NCBI GenBank assembly: GCA_903908285.1
Contig: CAIVRH010000039.1
Coordinates: forward strand, 124,001-188,000
Length of the DNA stretch: 64,000 nt
Direction of reading: 5' to 3'
DNA from: an uncultured candidate division Zixibacteria bacterium
Lineage (GTDB): Bacteria > Zixibacteria > MSB-5A5 > SM1-73
In this document: piece after piece, positions 26,415-35,922 of the stretch
Position numbering within the stretch: position 1 is the stretch's first letter
How the letters are laid out: each line of letters begins with the position of its first letter
The notes under the pieces: model-generated
Told to the model about the DNA's origin: nothing
The model's database searches: none
What the model saw: only the letters and a program-made list of their open reading frames with translations
Program-made: the position numbers and the translations under genes

Positions 26415-27042
26415 TGAAAAAAATGCAAAAGAGCCAAAATTCATGGGAACCGAACCAAAGCTCATGCGACTATGGTTATGAAACAGGAAAAAAGAGATCA
26501 AAAGGTACAAACTTCAAACTATGAACCATAAATCGAGCGGAGGAGGAAAAAAAGATGAAACCGGACGAAAAGGTAGAACAGCCCAAAGATAAGACCACGC
26601 CAAGGCTCTGTCCCTCGTTGGATCGTGAGCCAATTTCGGTAAGACATCAAATTCCACAGGATGATGGTTATCTCATGCGATTATACCGACGCGGCTTTGT
26701 CCCTAGAGTGGAAAGATGATGTGGAGGGTGAAGTTTTATCAACTCAATGAGAGTTTGAAAGACGGCGGAGGGATGGAAACTACGAGCCACGAACTATGAA
26801 CCAATAACCAAAGAAATTGGAGGTGATGCTTATTGAAAACCAAGGAGCCAGTTGCCAGAGGCCAGGGCTCAGAGGCAAGTAGCATTACGGTGAGGGGTGG
26901 ATAGGAGATGAAAACTGTAGACTATTAACTATTAATCGACGCAAGCCAGGAGGCATTTAAAATGAAACCGAATCGAATCTTTGCATTACCTTTAACCTTT
27001 AACTTGTCACCTTTAACCTTTTTTAAAGGAAGGAATAAAGCC
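26415..27042. other. Leader region of the first LamG paralogue
   Basis: Several ATG-anchored leader segments alternate with word repeats: CAAACTTCAAACTATGAACC at 26511, GAACTATGAACCAATAACC near 26800, GAGCCAGTTGCCAGAGGCCAG at 26849 and TAGACTATTAACTATTAATC near 26920. GGAGGTGATGCTTATTGAAA (26822) and AAAATGAAACCGAATCGAATC (26959) recur before the second paralogue (30217 and 30361). A small ORF with a strong ribosome site is at 26555. Confidence 0.5.
26555..26719 (+). CDS. Small hypothetical ORF (54 aa)
   Basis: The frame starts MKPDEKVEQPKDKTTP and ends FVPRVER before a TGA. A very strong GGAGGAGG site lies 8 bases before the ATG, which is the main reason to list it. The product is charged, with one cysteine and no membrane segment. 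I recognise no family. It lies in the leader region of a large secreted protein and could be a leader peptide or a chance frame. Confidence 0.3.
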   Translation: MKPDEKVEQPKDKTTPRLCPSLDREPISVRHQIPQDDGYLMRLYRRGFVPRVER

Positions 27043-29976
27043 ATGAAATCCTATGGCATGATCACAAAGTTTTTGGTCGTCACACTTATGCTGATGGGCG
27101 CTGTAATGGCGTCGCAATCACTTTATGCGCAGTGTATAACGCCGCCAAGCGGCATGGTCGCCTGGTGGCCGCTGGATGAGACGTCGGGCTCGATAGCGAA
27201 TGACATGGCAGGTAGCGTTCATAATTTTGGTACATGGATGAACAATCCAACTCCCGTTTCGGGAAAGGTGGCGGGCGCCTTGTGTTTCGATGGCAATGAT
27301 TATGTGGAAGTAGGAAATGATCCGGAAATCAACTTTGGCGTGGGCGATTTGACGATCGATGCATGGGTAAAACGCAATACGGCCAGCACGCCCAGCCCCC
27401 CCAGCGTGATAGTTGATAAGCGCGATGGAAGCGACATCGGTTACAGCTTGGCTGTCAGTTACGGTCGTCTGGTTTTTCGAATGTCCGGCACGAACTACAT
27501 TTCTGCCACCAGCCCCGTGCCGGCGGATGGCTTGTGGCATTTCGTAGCTGTGACGGTGCACCGTGCCACGGGTGGAGGAAGATTCTACTGTGATGGCATT
27601 CCTCTCGACACGTTTACTCCGCTGTCAAGCAGCCTCAATAACGCCAACCCTTTGCGGATCGGTAAGGGCTATCTGAGCGGCAACCAACCTTGGTTTGGCT
27701 GCATTGACGAACTGGAACTCTTCAACCGAGCACTCGATTCTTTAGAAGTTCGCAGCATCTGGGCTGCAGACAGTCTCGGCAAGTGCAAAGATCATGCAAC
27801 ATTCATTGGCCATTTTATGACACCGGAAGGAGAACCATATCCATTTGACATGACAATATCAGACGGAGAGTGGGTACAAAAGTTTGACAGTGTGACATAC
27901 ATTGAAACAGAGGTGCCGGATACTGCGACGTATACATATACTTATCGACTAGCCGATGCGGTAGTACGAAATCAGTTAGTACTCTGTCTTGCAGAAGGGG
28001 AAGTCAAAGAAATCGAATTCCTGGCTATTCCCAAAGATTCATTATTAGTCCCCTATACACCACGTGTCTTCTTCCGTGAAACAGGTGCCAATGATAGCTT
28101 AGCCTGGCATTGGGACCCTTCAACTCATAAGCTGTCTTGCAGAACGTTCCAAGATTTAGGCCAGGTAGTCGACGTAGGTTGGGTGATTGATACCAGTTTA
28201 TCTGCACCTCCCATTGATGTTCTCGACTCAATTAATCTTGCCCTTAAAGTTGAAGTCGATATGACTACATGGACTGCGACATGTGGTGGCAGTATTTGTG
28301 GACATGGTTGGAATGTCATGTATATATGGGATAATGGAGATATATGGATTAATCTCCATCAGTATTGTGTCAATGTACCTAATCCTGATAGTGGTGCAAT
28401 AGGCGTCCAGCAAGTACTACAGGAGGAACATAGAATCCCATTTAGCATCTCTCTAACTGATGCAGATGGAATTCAATATAAGCCGGAATATATATCGCCA
28501 CAATTCGTTATTCCCGTGGACAACTACATCCTGACCATAGATAGTCTACCACCGGAATACCCAAACCAGTTGGATTTGCCTGTAAATGTTACAGAAGGAA
28601 GAACCGATGTGTTCAACGTATACACCCGTAGAATACCGGAGTATGCACCTTTTGATTTATCTGTTCTTGCTGAATTTCCTCTTGCTAATTCTTCATACTC
28701 AGACTTATTCCATGACAGTGATTCGCTGTTAGTAAATGTCGGTACCGAAACTAATTCTGACTGGTGGGGATCTTTCACCTTGCCTACATATTTGATAGTG
28801 GAAAGTCTATTCGCCTATTCGGATACACTGGGAACCGAGGTATTGACAGAGTTCCATGACTTCACCATCAATCACATTGAGGGTTCCGATCTCTTTCTTG
28901 TGGTGGTCAGAAATAAGCCCTATTATGACCGACTGAAGATAGAATTTGCCCTTCGGGGCGATGCCAATGGCAGCGGAGTGATAGAGGTGGGTGATATCAT
29001 CTATTTAATTAATTATCTATATAAAGGCGGTCCTACTCCTAATCCCCCAGCAGTTGCTGATGCTAATGGCGATGAAATGGTTGACATCGGCGATGTGATC
29101 TATCTGATTAACTACCTCTACAAAGGAGGACCATCACCGCTTCTTTGTTCGGGGAAATCCGGAGGTGATTTATCTTCAGCTTCGCGTCTGTCTGATACCC
29201 CGGGGCATGCGCAAATATCGCTGGTGCTTAACCAGGCTGATCGAACGGATGTAAATGTCCCCGCTCTTTCCAAAGCTTCGCCGGAAGCAAAAGACAAGGT
29301 GTTCTCAATTTCAGTGGTGGGAAAATCCGATCGTGATGTGGCTGGAGTTCAACTGGAGATAGGTTTCGATCCAGGTGAAGTCACCATGCTGGATCCTGCC
29401 TTGACTCCTTTGACTAAAGACCTTCAACTCTACACCAGCATAAAAGATGGTGTGCAGAAGATTGGCATTGTGGATTTAGCCGGTGAAAAATATATCCCCA
29501 AAGGAGAAGGGTCTTTGGTCATACTGCGAGCAAAGGGAGTGGTTCAAGGTTCACCACAAGAGGATTTGAGCAGTATTAGAATTAAGAAGGCGATACTCGT
29601 GGATAAAGATGCCATGCCACTTGCCTTAGAACTTTCGGGTGAGTTGAAGCAGGAAGAGACAAAAAGCGAGATGGTTAAGGTCTCTGAATCCAAACCTACA
29701 TCTTTCTCTTTGTCCCAGAATTATCCTAATCCTTTCAACCCGGAAACTGATATTTCTTATGCTTTGCCCACAGAGTGTAATGTCAAACTCACCATCTATA
29801 ATGTTGCCGGACAGAATGTGAGAACCTTAGTGGACGAGCATCAGACCACAGGTTTCAAGACCATCCATTGGAATGGAAAGGATAACGCAGGGAAAGAGCT
29901 TGCCTCCGGAGTCTACTTCTACAAGATCCAGGCAGGAGCATTCACTGAAGCCAGGAAGATGATCCTGATGAAGTAA
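27043..29976 (+). CDS. Secreted LamG / dockerin / cohesin-like protein with C-terminal sorting domain
   Basis: The ATG at 27043 gives a good signal peptide (MKSYGMITKFLVVTLMLMGA...LYAQ) with AAAGGAAGG before it; the frame is open back to 26962, but that part is spacer word repeat. Residues about 30-245 are a LamG/concanavalin-like domain (GMVAWWPLDET...FGVGDLTIDAWV). A long beta-rich part of unknown fold follows. A dockerin pair (GDANGSGVIEVGDIIYLINY and DANGDEMVDIGDVIYLINY) is near 640-700, a cohesin-like domain (VAGVQLEIGFDPGEV) at about 750-865, and a C-terminal 'NYPNPFNPETDISYALP...' FlgD-like sorting domain at 885-977. It is probably displayed on the cell surface. It is a paralogue of the next gene. 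Confidence 0.85.
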   Translation: MKSYGMITKFLVVTLMLMGAVMASQSLYAQCITPPSGMVAWWPLDETSGSIANDMAGSVHNFGTWMNNPTPVSGKVAGALCFDGNDYVEVGNDPEINFGVGDLTIDAWVKRNTASTPSPPSVIVDKRDGSDIGYSLAVSYGRLVFRMSGTNYISATSPVPADGLWHFVAVTVHRATGGGRFYCDGIPLDTFTPLSSSLNNANPLRIGKGYLSGNQPWFGCIDELELFNRALDSLEVRSIWAADSLGKCKDHATFIGHFMTPEGEPYPFDMTISDGEWVQKFDSVTYIETEVPDTATYTYTYRLADAVVRNQLVLCLAEGEVKEIEFLAIPKDSLLVPYTPRVFFRETGANDSLAWHWDPSTHKLSCRTFQDLGQVVDVGWVIDTSLSAPPIDVLDSINLALKVEVDMTTWTATCGGSICGHGWNVMYIWDNGDIWINLHQYCVNVPNPDSGAIGVQQVLQEEHRIPFSISLTDADGIQYKPEYISPQFVIPVDNYILTIDSLPPEYPNQLDLPVNVTEGRTDVFNVYTRRIPEYAPFDLSVLAEFPLANSSYSDLFHDSDSLLVNVGTETNSDWWGSFTLPTYLIVESLFAYSDTLGTEVLTEFHDFTINHIEGSDLFLVVVRNKPYYDRLKIEFALRGDANGSGVIEVGDIIYLINYLYKGGPTPNPPAVADANGDEMVDIGDVIYLINYLYKGGPSPLLCSGKSGGDLSSASRLSDTPGHAQISLVLNQADRTDVNVPALSKASPEAKDKVFSISVVGKSDRDVAGVQLEIGFDPGEVTMLDPALTPLTKDLQLYTSIKDGVQKIGIVDLAGEKYIPKGEGSLVILRAKGVVQGSPQEDLSSIRIKKAILVDKDAMPLALELSGELKQEETKSEMVKVSESKPTSFSLSQNYPNPFNPETDISYALPTECNVKLTIYNVAGQNVRTLVDEHQTTGFKTIHWNGKDNAGKELASGVYFYKIQAGAFTEARKMILMK

Positions 29977-30090
29977 CGAAAAGCATCCAACGTATCTCGT
30001 TGATAAGAAACCCTCTGATTCCTGAAATCGGAGGGTTTCTTCTTTTTTTAAACTGCGGAAGTTATCTGAATTCAAGATCCCTCAAAATTA
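29140..30090 (+). repeat. 3' duplication unit, copy 1 (cohesin-like to past the terminator)
   Basis: From TTCGGGGAAATCCGGAG (29147) through the cohesin-like and sorting domains, the stop, the terminator and the following AAACTGCGGAAGTTATCTGA, the DNA is nearly the same as 33560-34480. The middle parts of the two genes differ, so this unit was duplicated or homogenised on its own. Confidence 0.75.
30005..30049 (+). terminator. Rho-independent terminator after the first LamG paralogue
   Basis: AAACCCTCTGATT and AATCGGAGGGTTT form a stem around a short loop, followed by CTTCTTTTTTT. A near-identical terminator follows the second paralogue (34402-34441). Confidence 0.8.
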
Positions 30091-30215
30091 TTGGGAACCG
30101 AACGAAGGTTTCTACGACTATTCATTGTGTAAGGGGAAAGAAGAGATTCAATGCTAAAACAAGAAAAGTTTTGGAGCAGTAAGGAAAAGACTCAAATCAC
30201 TAACCATCAAACCAC

Positions 30216-30458
30216 ATGGAGGTAATGCTTATTGAAAAACAAAGGATCAATGGCAAGAATCTGAAATTCAGAATCCAACCCAAGTTGCAGTATGGCGGGG
30301 CGGAAGGGAACTGTGAACCGTTAACTGTAAACCGTAAACCGATCAAGCAGGAGCTATTAAAAATGAAACCGAATCGAATCTCTGCATTACCTTTAACCTT
30401 AAACCTTTCACCTATAACCTTTTTTAAAGGAAGGAGTATAGCCATTAAATCCTATGGC
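30216..30458 (+). other. Leader of the second LamG paralogue, in frame with it
   Basis: The frame from the ATG at 30216 (ATGGAGGTAATGCTTATTG) stays open into the main gene, passing through word repeats (GAACCGTTAACTGTAAACCG) and the duplicated AAAATGAAACCGAATCGAATC. The encoded residues have no signal-peptide character until the MITKLLVVAFML segment, so this is more likely an untranslated leader than protein. Confidence 0.5.
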
Positions 30459-33400
30459 ATGATCACAAAACTTTTAGTTGTCGCATTTATGCTGTTGGGC
30501 GCCGTTGTGGTACCGCAGTCCCTGTATGCTCAATGTGTACCGCCGCCAAGCGGAATGGTCGCCTGGTGGTCACTGGATGAGACGGTGGGACCGACTTCCA
30601 ATGACATTGGAGGTAGCGTTAATAATTCTGGTACCTGGATGAACAGCCCAGTTCCAGTAAGTGGAGAGGTTGCGGGTGCATTAAGTTTTAACGGGTCAAA
30701 CTCTGTGGATGTGCCCGATCAAGCCGAATTGAACTTCGGCACTGGCGATTTTTCCATAGATTTGTGGATTAAAACTACGGATGCTTCCGGGACGCGGACA
30801 ATCCTGGATAAGCGAACCGGCTCAGTTCCTAATGTGACTGGCTATTGTCTCTTTCTGGTCAACGGTTACCTAAGTTCTCAGATCGGTGACGGGGTCCATT
30901 ATAATAACTGGGTCTCGACAGGGTTCGTCGCCGATGGGGAATGGCATCATGTCGCGGTCACTGTGGACAGAGATTATCCCTCGGGTTGGCTCCATTATGT
31001 GGATGGTAGTGCTGTACCCACCATAGCCAATCCAATGGGTTATTCGGGGAGCTTGACCAACACTGCACCATTCGTAATAGCAAGAAATCTCGTAAGTCCC
31101 GGATACACGTTTACTGGTACACTTGACGAGATAGAGCTTTTTAACCGTGTCCTCAACCCCGCGGAAGTGCAGAGAATTTATCAGGCGGGTTCCGAGGGAA
31201 AGTGCAAATGTGCTATACCACCTACTCATTATATGGTTGCCTGGTGGTCGTTGGATGAAACAGTGGGACCGACTTCGAATGACATTGGAGGTGCCGTTAA
31301 TAATTCTGGTACCTGGATTAATAATCCGGTTCCAGTAATTGGAGAGGTTGCGGGTGCATTAAGTTTTAACGGGTCAAACTCTGTGGATGTGCCCGATCAA
31401 GCCGAATTGAACTTCGGCACTGGCGATTTTTCCATCGATTTGTGGATTAAAACTACGGATGCTTCCGGGACGCGGACAATCCTGGATAAGCGAACCGGCT
31501 CAGTTTCTAATCCGAAGGGCTATGTACTCTTTCTGCTCAACGGTTATCTAGGTTCGCAGATTGGTGACGGGACTCATTATAATAACTGGGTCTCGACAGG
31601 GTTCGTCGCTGATGGGAATTGGCATCATGTCGCGGTTACTGTGGACAGAGATAATCCCTCGGGTTGGCTCCATTATGTGGATGGTAGTGTCGTAGCCACC
31701 CCAGCCAATCCATTAGCTTATCAGGGGAGCTTGACCAACACTGCACCATTTGTAATGGCAAGAGATCTGATAACTCCCAGTCACACGTTCGCTGGTACAC
31801 TTGACGAGGTGGAACTCTTCAACAAAGCTCTGACAGACTATGAAGTATTTTTGATTTACCAGGCAGGTCCTTACGGAAAGTGCAAAGACATTTGCCATGC
31901 CGACGGTGATGCCAACAACGACGGTGTCGGTCTGACTTCCGCTGACATGACCTACCTTGATAGCTTCATCAACGCTTGTGGTCCCGCCCCTTTCCCTCTC
32001 TATAGCTGTGACTTAAATGGTGACGGCTATGTTAATTCAGCGGACCTTGTGCTCTATCACCTCTATTTCATCTTGGGTATGAGTGTCTTTGACCCCTACG
32101 GCGGCTACCCGGTGCTTTGCCCTTGTGATCCGACAGCCGAAGTTAATGGGCCTCCAACCCTAATCTGCCATTTCAAGACACCAGAAGGAGAGCCATACCC
32201 ATTTGATGTCACCATTTCCGACGGCGATAGTCTTATTAAGTACGATTCGGTTACTTACATTGCGACGGAGGTGCCTACGACATTCACCATGACCCTGCTT
32301 TACGAGGTGGATGGGCATGCCAACTTCATGGAATTCCCGCTTACGTTCTCTCCATGTGAAACCGTTGAACTTGAATTCTATGCAGTCGATCCAAACACTG
32401 TACAGGGCCGTGTCAGAACTTACCTGATCGGCAAGGAAACCGAAACTGATGTTGCTATAAACTGGGAGTATTCCGATCCCGATAACACGCTGATATACTC
32501 TGTGCAAACTGACCCGACTGACCGATATGCCTTTGTGAATACTTGGATACAAGCAGTTACAGACACTGATGCCCAATTCGTTGCATCGCGGTCGTGGAAT
32601 AATGCGAAATACGCCCCCCGCGAGAGGTATACAGTATGCAAAAACGGGTATGATATTGGTGTTCATAGCCATGACATGTGGAAGACCCTTAGCGTAGTTG
32701 GGCAAAAGCTTGACACCGATTCCGTCTTGCGCGTTGGGTACGAGTTCATCCAAGTCGGAGAGAACGAGATACCTGTGGGGGTTACCAAGGTGTTCGGCAA
32801 CTTTGCCCGGATCGAAGAGTACACGCTGACGCTGTCGGAGTTGGAAGGTCCTAGTTATGAGCCAGAATACTACTATCCTCAATGGACAGCGTCTCCAGGC
32901 ACCAGTTACATTCTAGAACTGGTAGGAATGCCCTCGGAGTACGTGAAGCTTAAATACCCCTTGATGGTTTCTGATAGCCTGAAAAACATCGTTTTTGATC
33001 TGACCCCGCCGCGGGTAGTGGATCTTCAGCCTTTTACCTTCTCGATCGGCGGTGGTGGCTTCGCTTTGTCGTCATCATATTGGGGTTTCACCTATTTCCC
33101 TGACGAATCCCTCACAGTGAATGTCGCCACCGGACAGCCCTACTGCGATTCGTGGGGGTGTTTCGTTCTTCCCGACTCCCTAACGGCCCGGAAGATATAC
33201 GCCTACTCCGGAGACAAGAGTGTTGACACGCTCGTGAGTGGCGCTGACTGGTTGGACAACCCGACGGGTGAATACAATATCGTCACAGTTCGCATCCCCT
33301 CTGACAGCATGCGGTTGGTGTTCATACCGGGTCCGATCTACTGCTGCCAAGGCATGCGCGGCAACGCCAACGGCGATCCGGATGACATGGTAGATATATC

Positions 33401-34370
33401 TGACGTGGTCTATATGATTAACTACCTCTTCAAAGGTGGAGCTGTGCCGCCCTGCATGGAAGAGGCCAATGCTAATGGCGATCCCGCTGATATGGTCGAT
33501 GTGGGTGACGTGGTCTATCTGATTAACTACCTCTTCAAAGGTGGACTCCCGCCGCTTTCTTGTTCGGGGAAATCTGGAGATGTTTTATCTTCAGCTTCTC
33601 GTCTGTCTGATACTCAGGGACATGCTCAAATATCGTTGGTGCTTAACCAGGCTGATCGAACGGATGTGAGTGTTCCCGCTCTCTACAAAACTTCACCGGA
33701 AGCGAAAGACCAAGTGTTCCCAATTTCAGTGGTGGGAAAATCCGATCGTGACGTGGCTGGAGTTCAACTGGAGATAGGTTTCGATCCAGGTGAAGTCACC
33801 ATGCTGGATCCGGCCTTGACTCCTTTGACTAAAGACTTTCAACTCTACACTAGCATAAAAGATGGTGTACAGAAGATCGGCATTGTGGATTTAACCGGTG
33901 AGAAATGCATCCCCAAAGGAGAAGGGTCTTTGGTCATACTGCGAGCAAAGGGAGTGGACTTAAGTAGTGTCAAAATCAATAAAGCGGTATTGGTGGATAA
34001 AGATGCCATGCCACTTGCCTTAGAGTTTTCAGGTGAGTTGAAGCAGGAAGAGGCTAACAGCGAGATGGTTAAGGTCTCTGAATCCAAACCTACATCCTTC
34101 TCTTTATCCCAGAACTATCCCAATCCTTTCAATCCGGAAACTGATATTTCTTATGCTCTGCCCACCGACTGCCAGGTCAAGCTCACCATCTATAATGTTG
34201 CCGGACAGAATGTGAGAACCTTAGTGGACGAGCAACAGACCGCAGGTTTCAAGACCATCCATTGGAATGGAAAGGATAACGAAGGAAAAGAGGTTGCCTC
34301 TGGAGTCTACTTCTACAAGATCCAGGCAGGAGTATTCACTGAAGCCAGGAAGATGATCCTGATGAAGTAG
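30459..34370 (+). CDS. Secreted double-LamG / dockerin / cohesin-like protein with C-terminal sorting domain
   Basis: The paralogue of 27043-29976. The codon equal to that gene's ATG is ATT here (30444), so the ATG at 30459 (MITKLLVVAFMLLGAVVVPQ) or the ATT must serve as start; upstream ATGs at 30216 and 30363 are in frame. After the signal peptide come two LamG domains copied in tandem (DNA 30541-31190 and 31219-31870). A first dockerin-like pair (DGDANNDGVGLTSADMTYL / DLNGDGYVNSADLVLYHLY), a beta-rich part, a second dockerin pair (GDPDDMVDISDVVYMINYLF / GDPADMVDVGDVVYLINYLF), a cohesin-like domain and the FCB-type C-terminal sorting domain follow. It is likely a surface adhesin or carbohydrate-binding scaffold. 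Confidence 0.83.
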   Translation: MITKLLVVAFMLLGAVVVPQSLYAQCVPPPSGMVAWWSLDETVGPTSNDIGGSVNNSGTWMNSPVPVSGEVAGALSFNGSNSVDVPDQAELNFGTGDFSIDLWIKTTDASGTRTILDKRTGSVPNVTGYCLFLVNGYLSSQIGDGVHYNNWVSTGFVADGEWHHVAVTVDRDYPSGWLHYVDGSAVPTIANPMGYSGSLTNTAPFVIARNLVSPGYTFTGTLDEIELFNRVLNPAEVQRIYQAGSEGKCKCAIPPTHYMVAWWSLDETVGPTSNDIGGAVNNSGTWINNPVPVIGEVAGALSFNGSNSVDVPDQAELNFGTGDFSIDLWIKTTDASGTRTILDKRTGSVSNPKGYVLFLLNGYLGSQIGDGTHYNNWVSTGFVADGNWHHVAVTVDRDNPSGWLHYVDGSVVATPANPLAYQGSLTNTAPFVMARDLITPSHTFAGTLDEVELFNKALTDYEVFLIYQAGPYGKCKDICHADGDANNDGVGLTSADMTYLDSFINACGPAPFPLYSCDLNGDGYVNSADLVLYHLYFILGMSVFDPYGGYPVLCPCDPTAEVNGPPTLICHFKTPEGEPYPFDVTISDGDSLIKYDSVTYIATEVPTTFTMTLLYEVDGHANFMEFPLTFSPCETVELEFYAVDPNTVQGRVRTYLIGKETETDVAINWEYSDPDNTLIYSVQTDPTDRYAFVNTWIQAVTDTDAQFVASRSWNNAKYAPRERYTVCKNGYDIGVHSHDMWKTLSVVGQKLDTDSVLRVGYEFIQVGENEIPVGVTKVFGNFARIEEYTLTLSELEGPSYEPEYYYPQWTASPGTSYILELVGMPSEYVKLKYPLMVSDSLKNIVFDLTPPRVVDLQPFTFSIGGGGFALSSSYWGFTYFPDESLTVNVATGQPYCDSWGCFVLPDSLTARKIYAYSGDKSVDTLVSGADWLDNPTGEYNIVTVRIPSDSMRLVFIPGPIYCCQGMRGNANGDPDDMVDISDVVYMINYLFKGGAVPPCMEEANANGDPADMVDVGDVVYLINYLFKGGLPPLSCSGKSGDVLSSASRLSDTQGHAQISLVLNQADRTDVSVPALYKTSPEAKDQVFPISVVGKSDRDVAGVQLEIGFDPGEVTMLDPALTPLTKDFQLYTSIKDGVQKIGIVDLTGEKCIPKGEGSLVILRAKGVDLSSVKINKAVLVDKDAMPLALEFSGELKQEEANSEMVKVSESKPTSFSLSQNYPNPFNPETDISYALPTDCQVKLTIYNVAGQNVRTLVDEQQTAGFKTIHWNGKDNEGKEVASGVYFYKIQAGVFTEARKMILMK
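30541..31880 (+). repeat. Tandem LamG duplication (two units of about 660 bp)
   Basis: Unit 1 (30541-31190) and unit 2 (31219-31870) share long identical runs, for instance from GGGTCAAACTCTGTGGATG to CGGACAATCCTGGATAAGCG. Differences cluster at the unit ends. The duplication is recent compared with the split from the first paralogue, which has one unit. Confidence 0.85.
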
Positions 34371-34480
34371 CGAAAAGCATCCAATGCATTCCATTTATAA
34401 GAAGCCCTCTGATTTACCGAATCAGAGGGTTTCTTCTTTTTATAAACTGCGGAAGTGATCTGAATTCAGGATCGCTCCCC
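33560..34480 (+). repeat. 3' duplication unit, copy 2
   Basis: This is the partner of 29140-30090, covering the end of the dockerin, cohesin-like domain, sorting domain, terminator and the AAACTGCGGAAGTGATCTGA tail. A short insertion in copy 1 (GTTCAAGGTTCACCACAAGA, 29543-29562) is absent here. Confidence 0.75.
34402..34441 (+). terminator. Rho-independent terminator after the second LamG paralogue
   Basis: AAGCCCTCTGATT and AATCAGAGGGTTT form a stem with loop TACCG, followed by CTTCTTTTT. It is a copy of the terminator at 30005-30049. Confidence 0.8.
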
Positions 34481-34862
34481 GGTTGCAATATCTGAATTTA
34501 AGCAGCAACTTCTTGAATATCTCCGAACAGGTCGAAAGCTGGGGATTCGGTTAGGCAAAAAGTAAGTCCCCCCGACAAGGGGTTCATCCTGCCCTTCGGT
34601 TCCTGCTTCGCACTGAGTGCGCTCAGCCCGTAGGGAGACCTCAGTGTCGAAGGAAAGGGGACACGGGGGGAGAGGTGCAGGTCTAACAGCTCCAAATTCA
34701 CGCCAACTTCGGTGGTGAAAACGGCACCCTCCCAATAGGTGAAGGTCCTAATGTTTTTTGCGTGCACCCAAATTCTCATGGAATCGAAGAATTGCTTTGA
34801 ATTTTGATTTTTTGACCTTAAACCGTTCACCTTGAACCTTTAACTTTTAACTCATACGACCA

Positions 34863-35039
34863 ATGCCTAATGTATTAGACCTTAATCACTTGCGAGGCCT
34901 GCCCGCAGGGAAAAGTGAAAAAATTAAAAAACAAAGCCCAGTAAGGTCAGAAACGTCAGAAACACCGGCAGGAAAATCAGCTATCTCCAATGACATGAAC
35001 AACATAACTCTCACCTTAAGTCTGGAGGAACAACAATGA
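34863..35039 (+). CDS. Small hypothetical ORF (58 aa), first of a coupled pair
   Basis: The frame runs from ATGCCTAATGTATTAGACC to a TGA that overlaps the next ATG (ATGA). The product is polar, with Lys/Ser/Thr-rich middle parts and a helical end (MNNITLTLSLEEQQ). No family is recognised. The coupled overlap with a frame that has its own GGAGG site is the reason to list it. Confidence 0.3.
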   Translation: MPNVLDLNHLRGLPAGKSEKIKKQSPVRSETSETPAGKSAISNDMNNITLTLSLEEQQ

Positions 35040-35149
35040 AAACAGTCACCAAAGGTCAGAAAGGCATGTATCCACTGGCTAAAGCCAACTGGAATAAAAT
35101 CAGAAAATTTATTGCTCTGGAATATTATAAGAAAATCCATTGCCGTTAG
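35036..35149 (+). CDS. Small basic hypothetical ORF (37 aa), second of a coupled pair
   Basis: It begins MKTVTKGQKGMYPLAKANW and ends KKIHCR. GGAGG lies 7 bases before the ATG, inside the end of the first frame. It is basic and aromatic. It could be a small regulator or a fragment of a mobile-element protein; neither can be shown. Confidence 0.3.
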   Translation: MKTVTKGQKGMYPLAKANWNKIRKFIALEYYKKIHCR

Positions 35150-35861
35150 CTTTAGCCTGTCCTGAAGTGAAGCCGAAGGGCTTGTCCTGAGGCGAAACCG
35201 AAGGGCTTGTCCTGAACGTAGTGAAGGGCTGACGGATTGAAGAAATCTCTACAACTTTGACTTCAGCCGCATTGCTGCCAGTTAGTGCCATAAGTTCTAT
35301 GACTTGCCGAAGGAAGAGATAAAGATTGTAGCGAAGTAATAACACTCCGTTCCATACATGGTCTTTACAAGAGGGATTCAGGGGGGTGGATTTTGTAGCC
35401 GCAGACATATGTCTGCGCAGGGGATCTGGTTTCCCGTCCCCCTGACATCGAAGATCCATAGACAAAAGGGGAGAGGCTTATACCGTTATCTCTCTTGCCA
35501 TCCAGAGCATATTCAGTACAACTTTGGTGGTGAAAAGGATGGCGCGGGTATTATTGAGAGATCTATATGATCCATACACTATTAATGTATTAATAGTATG
35601 GATAATTTTAATTTTTGAATTGCAATTTTGAACTTTGATCTTTGAACTAATAATTCATCCTAATATCTTACATACCAACAGGTAACAGCAAAATGAAAGA
35701 AAAATTAAAAATTACCACCAGATATACCAGATGCACCAGAACCACCAGCCACGGATTCCAAGTTCACCCAAGCTACTGCCACTGCATTTTTGCTGTCTTC
35801 TCCCCACCCTCAAACTATTTCAATGGGTCCAGCCCATTGTAGGATTGAGGAGGATTTAAAA

Positions 35862-35887
35862 CAGAAGCCCCCATTCGGGGGCTTCTG
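35862..35887 (-). terminator. Terminator of the 5'-nucleotidase unit
   Basis: CAGAAGCCCCC and GGGGGCTTCTG form a perfect stem with loop ATTC. Read on the minus strand it is followed by TTTTA. It sits 36 bases after the nucleotidase stop. Confidence 0.65.
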
Positions 35888-35922
35888 GTGTGAAAACATG
35901 AGGGTTGTTTTGCCGGATTCAA

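Larger units (their letters stand above)
34442..35922. other. Mostly non-coding accessory region
   Basis: The region holds dispersed GC-rich repeats (34590-34680), word repeats (34797-34855, 35595-35655), a coupled pair of small ORFs (34863-35149), and a repeat with TGAAGCCGAAGGGCTTGTCC and GAAACCGAAGGGCTTGTCCTG at 35160-35230. A perfect palindrome CGCAGACATATGTCTGCG is at 35400-35417, and a terminator for the minus-strand nucleotidase is at 35862-35887. No larger gene is convincing. Confidence 0.5.
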
